Position numbers and translations under genes: made by a program. This document shows positions 1-5,309 of a stretch of DNA of 6,152 nt, one piece after another. The notes below the pieces were generated by a model. That model was not told the origin of the DNA. It saw only the letters and a program-made list of their open reading frames with translations, and made no database searches. This DNA comes from an uncultured Anaerococcus sp. (lineage in GTDB: Bacteria; Bacillota_A; Clostridia; Tissierellales; Peptoniphilaceae). The number at the start of each line of letters is the position of its first letter. Within the stretch, counting starts at the first letter, position 1. The stretch lies in NCBI GenBank assembly GCA_902488555.1, contig CABTWT010000070.1:1-6152 (forward strand), given 5' to 3'.

Positions 1-17
1 ATAAGCATAAACACGAA

Positions 18-30
18 TTGTAAACTACAA
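18..30. repeat. Short inverted repeat upstream of htrA
   Basis: TTGTA and TACAA flank the three bases AAC, giving a perfect 5-bp inverted repeat just before the htrA ribosome binding site. It could be the half-visible end of an operator or a small leader hairpin. At this length in A/T-rich DNA it could equally be chance. No convincing promoter can be placed in the 45 bases available, so the htrA promoter probably lies outside the window. Confidence 0.25.
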
Positions 31-33
31 AAG

Positions 34-39
34 AAAGGA
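34..39 (+). promoter_or_regulatory. Ribosome binding site of htrA
   Basis: AAAGGA lies six bases before the ATG at 46, which supports that start codon. No other in-frame start nearby has a comparable site. Confidence 0.7.
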
Positions 40-45
40 AAAGTT

Positions 46-1296
46 ATGGCAAATAGAGAAGATAAGAGAAAGAAAGGCCTTCCATCATTTGTAAGTGCCT
101 TGCTTGGAGCAATAGTAGGCGGTTTACTAGTGTATGTATTAACCACGACAATATCAGTAAAATCCAACAATCAAGATACGGATGTAGCTAGTAATAAAGT
201 AGAAGAAAAACAAGAGATTGATACAAAAGCTAATAAACAAAAAATAGAAATATCTGATGATCCATCAATGGAATCAGTAGTTGTAAAAAAGTCCATAGAT
301 AGTGTAGTAGGAATTACTACTGTATCTAAAGTTGTAGAACAAACTTTCTGGGGACCACAATCAGGTTATGCTGAAGGTATAGGATCTGGTTCTATTGTAA
401 GTTCAGATGGTTATATAGTGACAAACTCACACGTAGTAAGTGATGGGGATGTAAGTGAAATAAATGTACTCTTTAGCGATGGATCTACAGCAGAAGCTGA
501 CCTCGTATGGAATGATGCTACACTCGACCTAGCTATAGTAAAAGTTAAAAAGGATAATCTACCAGTAATGGAACTAGGTGATAGTGATAAGATGGGAGTA
601 GGCGATAGGGTGGTTGCTATAGGTAATCCACTAGGCTTGCAACTCCAATCAACAGTAACATCAGGTATCATATCTGGTCTAAACAGAAGTGTAAGTTTTA
701 ACACAGGTGCTCAAATGGATGGCCTAATGCAAACAGATGCAGCTATAAATGCCGGCAACTCTGGAGGAGCTCTACTAAATTCAAAAGGTGAGCAAATAGG
801 AATCAATACTGCAAAAGCTGGTAACAGTGATGGTATAGGATTTGCTATACCAATAAATCTAGTAAAACCAATTATTGAGCAAATCAAAGAAAGTGGAGAA
901 TACCACTCAGTATACCTAGGCATCACTGGCCAATCATTAGACTACTTCTTACAATACCCTCAAGTTAATCTAGGCGACCTAGAAGGCAAAGAAGGTGTAT
1001 TTGTAACAAGCGTATTTGATGATAGTGAAACTCTCAAAAAGGGTGATTTGATTACGGCCATAGACGGAAACAAAGTCACTGATATGCTTTCACTTAGAAA
1101 GAATTTACTAAGCTACAAGGTAGGGGATAAGGCAACTATTACAGTATTAAGAGATGGCAACTCAATGGATCTTGACTTTACATTCTCAATAGACTCATCA
1201 AATGTAGATGAGTACAAACAAGCTAAACCAGAAAATCAAATAGAAAGTAATGGAGAAAATGATAGATCACTAAATCCATTCAAAAACTTACCATAA
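46..1296 (+). CDS. htrA: HtrA/DegP-like membrane-anchored serine protease with PDZ domain
   Basis: An S1C-family serine protease of 416 residues that degrades or refolds misfolded proteins outside the membrane. Residues 4-10 are basic, and residues about 14-36 form one hydrophobic segment rich in Leu, Val and Gly. No signal-peptidase site is obvious, so it is probably a type II anchor with the protease outside. A polar linker (about 37-75) leads to the trypsin-like domain. The catalytic triad is visible as His129 (TNSHVV), Asp161 (LDLAIV) and Ser239 (GNSGG). A single PDZ domain follows at about 287-381, with the peptide-binding YLGI loop at 290-293. A hydrophilic Asn/Lys/Pro tail ends the protein. 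Length and architecture match Gram-positive HtrA. It has its own terminator, so it appears to be transcribed separately from the downstream SRP operon. Membership of the family is secure; the substrates are unknown. Confidence 0.95.
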   Translation: MANREDKRKKGLPSFVSALLGAIVGGLLVYVLTTTISVKSNNQDTDVASNKVEEKQEIDTKANKQKIEISDDPSMESVVVKKSIDSVVGITTVSKVVEQTFWGPQSGYAEGIGSGSIVSSDGYIVTNSHVVSDGDVSEINVLFSDGSTAEADLVWNDATLDLAIVKVKKDNLPVMELGDSDKMGVGDRVVAIGNPLGLQLQSTVTSGIISGLNRSVSFNTGAQMDGLMQTDAAINAGNSGGALLNSKGEQIGINTAKAGNSDGIGFAIPINLVKPIIEQIKESGEYHSVYLGITGQSLDYFLQYPQVNLGDLEGKEGVFVTSVFDDSETLKKGDLITAIDGNKVTDMLSLRKNLLSYKVGDKATITVLRDGNSMDLDFTFSIDSSNVDEYKQAKPENQIESNGENDRSLNPFKNLP

Positions 1297-1306
1297 TGGT
1301 AAAATT

Positions 1307-1342
1307 AAAACTAGCAGTATGTAAATATATTGCTAGTTTTTT
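1307..1342 (+). terminator. Intrinsic terminator after htrA
   Basis: AAAACTAGCA (1307-1316) pairs perfectly with TGCTAGTTTT (1331-1340). Pairing can continue inward for four more pairs (1317-1320 with 1327-1330, one G-U), leaving a six-base loop. The 3' arm ends in an uninterrupted T run (1337-1342). The hairpin starts 11 bases after the htrA stop. The A-rich 5' flank would give a T-rich tail on the other strand, so weak bidirectional action is possible. Confidence 0.85.
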
Positions 1343-1389
1343 AGTGAAAAAAACTGAAGTAAAGTATTAAAAAATCAAGGCTTAAATAA

Positions 1390-1408
1390 GTCAAGAAAAA
1401 ACCTTGAC
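1390..1408. promoter_or_regulatory. Upstream 19-bp palindrome overlapping the -35 box (putative operator 1)
   Basis: GTCAAG (1390-1395) and CTTGAC (1403-1408) are perfect inverted arms separated by seven bases. The right arm supplies five of the six bases of the -35 hexamer at 1404-1409. The same arms with the same spacing recur at 1439-1457, with centres 49 bp apart. An extra half site, TCAAGG, at 1375-1380 could pair with CCTTGA at 1402-1407. A protein bound here would cover the -35 box, which suggests a repressor site. The regulator is not identified. Confidence 0.5.
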
Positions 1409-1432
1409 ATGATATTTATAGGAGTGTATAAT
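1404..1432 (+). promoter_or_regulatory. Sigma-A promoter of the ylxM-ffh operon
   Basis: TTGACA at 1404-1409 and TATAAT at 1427-1432 are both exact consensus hexamers separated by exactly 17 bases. A-rich stretches at 1347-1353, 1369-1374 and 1396-1401 lie upstream and could act as UP-like or bent DNA. Transcription should start near 1438-1440, giving a leader of about 68 bases before the ylxM ATG. A promoter this close to consensus should be strong unless held back, which fits the palindromes that bracket it. Confidence 0.88.
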
Positions 1433-1438
1433 ATACAG

Positions 1439-1457
1439 GTCAAGAAATTATCTTGAC
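1439..1457. promoter_or_regulatory. Downstream 19-bp palindrome at the predicted transcription start (putative operator 2)
   Basis: GTCAAGA (1439-1445) and TCTTGAC (1451-1457) form a perfect 7-bp inverted repeat around a five-base centre. The outer six bases and the total length match the palindrome at 1390-1408. The site begins at or next to the predicted first transcribed base. It could be a second operator that blocks initiation or clearance, or a 5'-terminal mRNA hairpin that protects the transcript. The copy upstream of the promoter, which is not transcribed from it, favours a DNA-level role. Confidence 0.5.
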
Positions 1458-1464
1458 AGGCTAA

Positions 1465-1490
1465 TTATATTAAATTAAATTTTAATATAA
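1465..1490 (+). promoter_or_regulatory. A/U-only leader hairpin before ylxM
   Basis: TTATATTAAA (1465-1474) pairs perfectly with TTTAATATAA (1481-1490) around a six-base loop. The ten pairs are all A-T, so it would be only moderately stable. It ends four bases before the ribosome binding site and so would leave it exposed. It may shape mRNA stability or translation of ylxM. A/T-rich sequence makes such repeats easier to find by chance. Confidence 0.4.
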
Positions 1491-1494
1491 AAAG

Positions 1495-1500
1495 TAAGGA
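1495..1500 (+). promoter_or_regulatory. Ribosome binding site of ylxM
   Basis: TAAGGA sits six bases before the ATG at 1507 and supports that start. Confidence 0.75.
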
Positions 1501-1506
1501 CCGATT

Positions 1507-1830
1507 ATGGAAAAAATTGTTAAAGTGGCTGAATTATACGACATATATGGACCGCTACTAAATGAAAAGCAAAGAGATGTTATCAATTGTTATTATAACG
1601 AGGACTTGTCTTTGCAAGAGATTGCAGAAAACAACAATAAAAGTAAACAAGCAATTTCTGACATGATGACAAGGACAGTTGATAAGCTATTTGAGTTTGA
1701 AGATGAGCTTTCTTTACTAGAAAAAAAAGAGGAGCTCAAAGATGCTCTTACGAGTATAAGAGAGCTGATGGAAAATTCAAAAAACAAAGAAGCAATTGAG
1801 AAAATAACAAAGACAATTGAGAGAATTTAG
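1507..1830 (+). CDS. ylxM: YlxM-family (UPF0122) SRP-associated helix-turn-helix protein
   Basis: A 107-residue cytoplasmic protein of the YlxM family, found in Gram-positive bacteria next to ffh. The N-terminal half resembles sigma factor region 4: LNEKQRDVINCYYNEDLSLQ (residues 18-37) is typical of the family, and the helix-turn-helix spans about 34-58 (SLQEIAENNNKSKQAISDMM). The C-terminal third is highly charged with Glu and Lys and is probably helical. From family knowledge, YlxM in streptococci binds SRP components and influences SRP GTPase activity; a DNA-binding role has not been settled. It is the first gene of its operon, and ffh follows after 11 bases, so the two are surely co-transcribed. 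In many Firmicutes ftsY lies just upstream, but here the upstream gene is htrA. The helix-turn-helix makes autoregulation conceivable, but the sequence alone does not show it. Confidence 0.92.
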   Translation: MEKIVKVAELYDIYGPLLNEKQRDVINCYYNEDLSLQEIAENNNKSKQAISDMMTRTVDKLFEFEDELSLLEKKEELKDALTSIRELMENSKNKEAIEKITKTIERI

Positions 1831-1837
1831 GGAGTGA
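1830..1837 (+). promoter_or_regulatory. Ribosome binding site of ffh
   Basis: GGGAGTGA starts on the last base of the ylxM stop codon and lies four bases before the ATG at 1842. It closely resembles the full anti-Shine-Dalgarno complement (AGGAGGTGA), which predicts efficient translation of ffh. Confidence 0.7.
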
Positions 1838-1841
1838 TAAT

Positions 1842-3188
1842 ATGGTGTTTGAAGGCCTAGCCGATAGGCTCCAAGAAAGTCTTGGAAAACTTACCGGAAA
1901 AGGAAAATTAACAGAAAAAGACATCGACAACGCTATGAGGGAGATTAGACTTTCACTTCTAGAAGCAGACGTTAACTACAAGGTAGTAAAAGACTTTGTA
2001 AAAACCGTCAAAGAAAGATCCCTTGGCGAAGATGTAATGGCATCCCTTACTCCTGGTCAAATGGTAGTTAAGATTGTAAATGAAGAACTTACCAATTTGA
2101 TGGGTAAAGAAAATTCTAGATTAGATTTAAAAGGTTCTACCCCACACGTTGTGATGATGGTAGGACTCCAAGGTTCAGGTAAAACAACTCACTCAGGTAA
2201 GCTTGTTTATAAGCTTAAAGGCGAAAATAGAAATCCAATGCTAGCAGCCCTAGATATATATAGGCCTGCTGCTATAGAACAACTTAAAGTTGTCGGCAAA
2301 AAGGCAGATACCTTTGTTTTCGAACAAGGTAAAGAAGATCCAGTAAAGATTGCCCTTGAAGCAAAAAATTATGCTAGGGCAAACAATTACGATACAGTAA
2401 TCCTTGATACAGCTGGTCGTTTGCAAATTGATACTGATCTTATGGATGAACTTAAAAAAATCAAGGAAGTAACAAAGCCTGATGAGATACTTCTAGTAGT
2501 AGATGCTATGACTGGCCAAGAGGCAGTTAATGTAGCAAAAACTTTCGATGATTACCTTGATATCACCGGTGTTATACTCACCAAGCTTGACGGTGATGCT
2601 AGAGGTGGTGCAGCCCTATCAATCAGACAAGTAGTAGGCAAGCCAATCAAATTTGTCGGAGTTGGAGAAAAACTAGAAGACCTAGAAGCCTTCTATCCAG
2701 ATAGGATGGCAAATAGAATCCTAGGTATGGGTGATGTCTTATCTTTGATCGAAAAAGCTGAAGCACAAATCGATATGGAAAATGCCAAGGCTTTGGAAGA
2801 AAAGCTAAGAAATCAAACATTTACCCTAGATGATTTTATGGATCAGATAAATCAGATTAGAAATATGGGGCCTCTGGAAGACTTACTTGCAATGATTCCT
2901 GGTGTAAACAATAAGATGCTCAAACAAGTAAATGTAGATGACACAGGTTTCGTGAAAATAGAAGCTTTGATCAATTCTATGACTAAAGAAGAGCGCGAAA
3001 AGCCAGAAATCATAGGCAAAAGGCGAAAAGAGCGTATATCAAAAGGATCCGGTGTAGATGTCAGAGAGCTAAACAAGCTGTTAAAACAATTTAAAGAACT
3101 TAAGAAAATGATGAAACAAGTTTCTAATATGAATCCAAAAGGCAAAAAGAGCAGAGGCGGATTTAGGATGCCTAAATTACCTTTTTAG
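1842..3188 (+). CDS. ffh: Signal recognition particle protein Ffh (SRP54 homologue)
   Basis: The 448-residue GTPase of the signal recognition particle. It binds SRP RNA and signal sequences of nascent membrane and secreted proteins and hands ribosomes to FtsY at the membrane. The start MVFEGLADRLQ is the usual family N-terminus. The helical N domain (about 1-90) is followed by the G domain: P-loop GLQGSGKTT (108-116), the conserved DIYRPAAIEQL (138-148), DTAGR (189-193), TKLD (247-250) and the closing GVGEKLEDLEAF (273-284). The M domain (about 300-435) holds a Met-rich signal-binding part and the RNA-binding segment RISKGSGVDVRELNKLLKQF (398-417) with KKMMKQ after it. The tail is basic and Gly-rich. 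All catalytic motifs are intact and the length is normal. FtsY and the SRP RNA gene are not in this window. Confidence 0.98.
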   Translation: MVFEGLADRLQESLGKLTGKGKLTEKDIDNAMREIRLSLLEADVNYKVVKDFVKTVKERSLGEDVMASLTPGQMVVKIVNEELTNLMGKENSRLDLKGSTPHVVMMVGLQGSGKTTHSGKLVYKLKGENRNPMLAALDIYRPAAIEQLKVVGKKADTFVFEQGKEDPVKIALEAKNYARANNYDTVILDTAGRLQIDTDLMDELKKIKEVTKPDEILLVVDAMTGQEAVNVAKTFDDYLDITGVILTKLDGDARGGAALSIRQVVGKPIKFVGVGEKLEDLEAFYPDRMANRILGMGDVLSLIEKAEAQIDMENAKALEEKLRNQTFTLDDFMDQINQIRNMGPLEDLLAMIPGVNNKMLKQVNVDDTGFVKIEALINSMTKEEREKPEIIGKRRKERISKGSGVDVRELNKLLKQFKELKKMMKQVSNMNPKGKKSRGGFRMPKLPF

Positions 3189-3198
3189 TAGAAACTAA
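3185..3198. repeat. Small inverted repeat across the ffh stop codon
   Basis: TTAGT (3185-3189) and ACTAA (3194-3198) flank AGAA. The 5-bp stem lacks a following T run, so it is not a terminator. It could slow RNA decay or processing between ffh and the ribosomal protein gene rpsP, but at this size it may be chance. The rest of the 49-base gap holds only the rpsP ribosome binding site as far as I can see. Confidence 0.2.
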
Positions 3199-3222
3199 GT
3201 AATCATAGGTCAAATTTTATAA

Positions 3223-3230
3223 AAGGAAGG
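3223..3230 (+). promoter_or_regulatory. Ribosome binding site of rpsP
   Basis: AAGGAAGG ends seven bases before the ATG at 3238. It is a strong site, as expected for an abundant ribosomal protein. Confidence 0.75.
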
Positions 3231-3237
3231 AAGAAAA

Positions 3238-3483
3238 ATGGCAGTAAAAATTAGATTAAAAAGAATGGGACAAAAGAAAAAACCATTTTACAGAGTAGTA
3301 GTTGCAGATTCAAGAAGTCCACGTGATGGTAAATTTATCGAAGAAATTGGTTACTACAATCCAATAAGTGAACCAAAAGAATTCAAAATAGACAATGAAA
3401 AAGCAAAACAATGGATTAAAAATGGTGCAAAACCAACATCAATCGTTGAAAAGCTATTCAATGACAATGATGTATTAGCATAA
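3238..3483 (+). CDS. rpsP: Small ribosomal subunit protein bS16
   Basis: An 81-residue protein of the 30S subunit that binds 16S rRNA and helps its 5' domain fold. The N-terminal block is near the family consensus: [20 protein letters not shown] (residues 3-22), then [20 protein letters not shown] (23-42). The C-terminal signature [15 protein letters not shown] (59-73) is present. Length is normal for a Gram-positive bS16. It sits between ffh and khpA as in other Firmicutes; the 49-base gap upstream is the largest inside the operon. khpA begins four bases after its stop, so translation of the two is probably coupled. Confidence 0.98.
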   Translation: MAVKIRLKRMGQKKKPFYRVVVADSRSPRDGKFIEEIGYYNPISEPKEFKIDNEKAKQWIKNGAKPTSIVEKLFNDNDVLA

Positions 3484-3487
3484 GATT

Positions 3488-3712
3488 ATGAAAGAATTAG
3501 TAGAAACAATAGTAAAAGAGCTAGTAGAAGATAAAGAAGCTGTCGAAATCGAAGAAAATCGTAACGATGGAGAAGTAAATATAGTTATCCACGTTGCAGA
3601 TAGCGATAAGGGTCGTGTTATAGGAGTTAGAGGAAATATCATCAATTCTATCAGAACTATAGCAAGATCAGCAGCTATAAAGGAAGATGTTAAGGTCAAT
3701 ATAAAAATATGA
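3488..3712 (+). CDS. khpA: KH-domain RNA-binding protein KhpA (YlqC)
   Basis: A 74-residue single KH-domain protein. In Gram-positive bacteria KhpA pairs with KhpB (Jag/EloR) and binds many RNAs, with effects on cell elongation and division; that role is from family knowledge. The start MKELVETIVKELVEDKEAVE is typical. The RNA-binding GxxG loop is Gly46-Val-Arg-Gly49, inside GRVIGVRGNIINSIRTI (42-58), where the usual family form is closer to GKQG. The start follows the rpsP stop by four bases and has no recognisable Shine-Dalgarno sequence, so it likely depends on ribosomes finishing rpsP. Its TGA overlaps the rimM ATG. The B. subtilis gene ylqD, found between ylqC and rimM there, is absent. 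Confidence 0.93.
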   Translation: MKELVETIVKELVEDKEAVEIEENRNDGEVNIVIHVADSDKGRVIGVRGNIINSIRTIARSAAIKEDVKVNIKI

Positions 3713-4194
3713 GGATAAGTGTAGCAGAGATTGTAACTACTCATGGGATTAGAGGAAATCTTAAGATAAAAAGCCTTAGTGATAATGAAAATAGATTTAA
3801 AACCGGGGCAAAAGTGCTTATCGACGATGAAGAACTAACAATTGAATCGTCCTTTGATCAAAAGGGACTCAAGGTTATAAAATTTGAAGAATATGACGAC
3901 ATTAATGATGTAATAAAATTCGTTGGCAAAGATATAACCATAGATGAAGCTGACCTAGGTGAACTAGGGGAAGGTGAGTACTACGTTTATAAACTAATAG
4001 GTCTTGATGTTTACGATGATGGGCAAAAAGTCGGCAATATCATAGACGTAATCACAGGTGTATATCCCAATGATGTTTATGTTATAAAGACAGATAAAGA
4101 TGAAATTTATTTTCCAGCTTTAAATGCTACAACTAAAAATATTGACTTTGAAAAGAATATTATAGAAATAGAAAATTTTAGTGACTATGAATAA
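3709..4194 (+). CDS. rimM: Ribosome maturation factor RimM
   Basis: A 161-residue 30S assembly factor that binds protein S19 and assists maturation of the 16S rRNA head region. The N-terminal barrel domain (about 1-84) shows the family motif HGIRGNLKIKSLSD (12-25). The PRC-barrel domain (about 90-157) contains EYYVYKLIGLDVY (90-102), PNDVYVIK (120-127) and YFPALNATTKNIDFEKNIIE (134-153). In many homologues the PAL part reads IPAI or IPVI. The gene is complete and of usual size. The ATG overlaps the khpA stop in an ATGA arrangement, which implies translational coupling. The only upstream purine site, TAAGG near 3690, is too distant to be an obvious ribosome binding site. Confidence 0.95.
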   Translation: MRISVAEIVTTHGIRGNLKIKSLSDNENRFKTGAKVLIDDEELTIESSFDQKGLKVIKFEEYDDINDVIKFVGKDITIDEADLGELGEGEYYVYKLIGLDVYDDGQKVGNIIDVITGVYPNDVYVIKTDKDEIYFPALNATTKNIDFEKNIIEIENFSDYE

Positions 4195-4894
4195 AATAAC
4201 AATCCTTACCCTATTTCCAGAAAGTTTTGAGTTTTTGAAAACTTATGGAGTAATAGGTAAAGCTATATCAAAAGGTTTATTAGAATTAGAACTTGTAAAT
4301 ATAAGAGATTTTTCAAACGATAAACACAACCACGTTGATGATACGGTTTATGGTGGAGCAGCGGGCATGCTAATGAAGCCAAAACCATTATATGATGCAT
4401 TAATGTCTGTAAAAAAACCAAACTCCAAAGTAGCCTATATGTCAGCTGCTGGGAGAGTATTAAATCAGAAATTAGCAATCGACTTTGCAGATATTAAAGA
4501 TCTTATAATCATTTGTGGCCACTACGAAGGTATAGATGCTAGGATAACTAATCACTATGTCGACTACGAAATATCTATCGGAGACTATGTCCTAACAGGT
4601 GGCGAAATACCTGCTATGGTACTAATAGACTCAATGGCAAGATTTATAGATGGAGTAGTTGGTAAGGAAGAATCACTAAAGACAGATTCTCACTACAATA
4701 TATTATTGCAGCAAGATGAATACACAAAGCCACGAGAGTTTAATGGATACATAGTCCCAAATGAACTTACAAGTGGCGACCATAAGAAAATCAGACAATG
4801 GAACAGAAAATCTGCAATAGCAAAAACAAAAAAAGTTAGACCAGACTTATATGAAAAATTCCTAAGAGAGGAGAATGAAAATGGATTTAATTAA
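4187..4894 (+). CDS. trmD: tRNA (guanine-37-N1)-methyltransferase TrmD
   Basis: A SAM-dependent SPOUT methyltransferase that makes m1G37 next to the anticodon and prevents +1 frameshifting. I start it at ATG 4187 (235 residues, [14 protein letters not shown]), the usual N-terminus; a GTG at 4181 would add only Met-Thr. Motifs in 235-residue numbering: [14 protein letters not shown] (55-68), [11 protein letters not shown] (110-120) and [17 protein letters not shown] (128-144) of the trefoil-knot SAM site. Arg152 (SMARFIDG) and Asp167 (KTDS) sit where the family's catalytic Arg and Asp are expected. The C-terminal domain has [11 protein letters not shown] (178-188) and [10 protein letters not shown] (196-205), where most homologues have SGNH. 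The start overlaps the rimM stop by eight bases and no ribosome binding site is visible, so translation is probably coupled. trmD and rplS overlap by 14 bases. Confidence 0.96.
   Translation: MNKITILTLFPESFEFLKTYGVIGKAISKGLLELELVNIRDFSNDKHNHVDDTVYGGAAGMLMKPKPLYDALMSVKKPNSKVAYMSAAGRVLNQKLAIDFADIKDLIIICGHYEGIDARITNHYVDYEISIGDYVLTGGEIPAMVLIDSMARFIDGVVGKEESLKTDSHYNILLQQDEYTKPREFNGYIVPNELTSGDHKKIRQWNRKSAIAKTKKVRPDLYEKFLREENENGFN
4869..4873 (+). promoter_or_regulatory. Ribosome binding site of rplS that decides its start
   Basis: AGGAG lies inside the 3' end of trmD. It is seven bases before the ATG at 4881 but only one base before the in-frame ATG at 4875. Normal spacing therefore selects 4881. 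Confidence 0.8.
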
Positions 4895-5228
4895 AAAAAT
4901 TGAACAAGAAAACTTACGTGAAGATCAATATGACTTTAACGTAGGTGATACAGTTAGAATATCATACAGGATCAAAGAAGGTGACAAAACAAGACTTCAA
5001 GACTTTGAAGGAACAGTTATCAAAATCAAAGAAGGTGGCATCAACAAGGCATTCACACTAAGAAGAATTTCTTATGGTGTTGGTGTAGAAAGAACTTTCT
5101 TATACAACTCACCAAGAATTGAAAAATTAGTAGTAACAAGACATGGTAAAGTACGTCGTGCTAAACTAAACTACTTAAGATCTCGTCAAGGTAAGGCTAC
5201 TAAAGTTAAAGAAAAAACAAATTATTAA
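4881..5228 (+). CDS. rplS: Large ribosomal subunit protein bL19
   Basis: A 115-residue protein of the 50S subunit located at the interface with the 30S subunit. I choose ATG 4881 over the upstream ATG 4875 because the ribosome binding site fits only 4881 and the resulting start [15 protein letters not shown] matches the family. Conserved blocks in this numbering are [13 protein letters not shown] (41-53), [15 protein letters not shown] (59-73) and [20 protein letters not shown] (92-111). It is the last gene of the operon; an intrinsic terminator starts eight bases beyond its stop. The 14-base overlap with trmD, combined with its own strong ribosome binding site, would let L19 be made at a higher level than TrmD. 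Confidence 0.97.
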   Translation: MDLIKKIEQENLREDQYDFNVGDTVRISYRIKEGDKTRLQDFEGTVIKIKEGGINKAFTLRRISYGVGVERTFLYNSPRIEKLVVTRHGKVRRAKLNYLRSRQGKATKVKEKTNY

Positions 5229-5236
5229 AAATTTCT

Positions 5237-5262
5237 GGCTGTATGATTCATACAGCTTTTTT
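5237..5262 (+). terminator. Intrinsic terminator after rplS
   Basis: GCTGTATG (5238-5245) pairs perfectly with CATACAGC (5249-5256) around a three-base loop, with a possible G-U pair added at 5237/5257. Six Ts follow (5257-5262). The stem is short but GC-containing, and the location just after the last ribosomal gene fits operon closure. Some read-through into rbgA is plausible. Confidence 0.85.
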
Positions 5263-5275
5263 ATTGAGGAAATTT

Positions 5276-5284
5276 TGATATAAT
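5276..5284 (+). promoter_or_regulatory. Extended -10 promoter of rbgA
   Basis: TGA followed by TATAAT (5279-5284) is an exact -10 hexamer with the TGn extension. No good -35 is present at the right distance: the 17-base position falls in the T run of the terminator. The extension could make up for this. Transcription would start near 5291, giving a leader of about 19 bases. The ten bases TATAATATAC are identical to those at the ylxM promoter (1427-1436). Confidence 0.6.
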
Positions 5285-5297
5285 ATACCTAGTATGT

Positions 5298-5303
5298 AGG
5301 GGG
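5298..5303 (+). promoter_or_regulatory. Ribosome binding site of rbgA
   Basis: AGGGGG lies six bases before ATG 5310. A second ATG at 5316 would be 12 bases away, so 5310 is preferred. Confidence 0.65.
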
Positions 5304-5309
5304 TAAATT

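Larger units (their letters stand above)
1439..5262 (+). other. Inferred transcript ylxM-ffh-rpsP-khpA-rimM-trmD-rplS
   Basis: One consensus promoter upstream, one intrinsic terminator downstream, no internal terminator, and gaps of at most 49 bases with three overlaps define a seven-gene unit. Strong ribosome binding sites appear only before ylxM, ffh, rpsP and rplS. khpA, rimM and trmD lack clear ones and look translationally coupled, which would keep these low-abundance factors below the ribosomal proteins. An internal promoter hidden in a coding region cannot be excluded. Confidence 0.7.

Noticed and set aside
1390..1440. MerR-type operator
   Set aside because: MerR-family sites lie between the -35 and -10 with a lengthened 19-20 base spacer. 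Here the spacer is the optimal 17 bases and contains no palindrome.
1390..1457. CtsR or CIRCE heat-shock operators
   Set aside because: GTCAA is shared with the CtsR heptamer, but CtsR sites are direct repeats of GTCAAA with a three-base spacer, while these are inverted with seven bases. CIRCE (TTAGCACTC-N9-GAGTGCTAA) is not present.
1439..1500. Riboswitch or T-box in the ylxM leader
   Set aside because: The leader is only about 68 bases, nearly all A/T, has no T-box sequence or multi-helix junction, and no terminator lies before the gene.
1297..1506. Small RNA or SRP RNA gene between htrA and ylxM
   Set aside because: The 210 bases are fully accounted for by terminator, promoter, palindromes and leader; there is no GGAA-type SRP tetraloop helix and no second terminator.
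3189..3237. Separate promoter or terminator before rpsP
   Set aside because: No hairpin with a T run and no acceptable -35/-10 pair; the TTTATAAAA stretch has no partner at the right distance.
3475..3744. Open frame of 89 codons on the minus strand across khpA
   Set aside because: It is antisense to well-supported conserved genes, has no recognisable domain or ribosome binding site, and its Ser/Thr/Ile-rich composition is what the reverse of A/T-rich coding DNA gives. The other minus-strand frames were rejected for the same reason.
4181..4186. GTG start for trmD
   Set aside because: It adds only Met-Thr ahead of the family-typical [12 protein letters not shown] start, and neither candidate has a ribosome binding site, so the ATG at 4187 is preferred.
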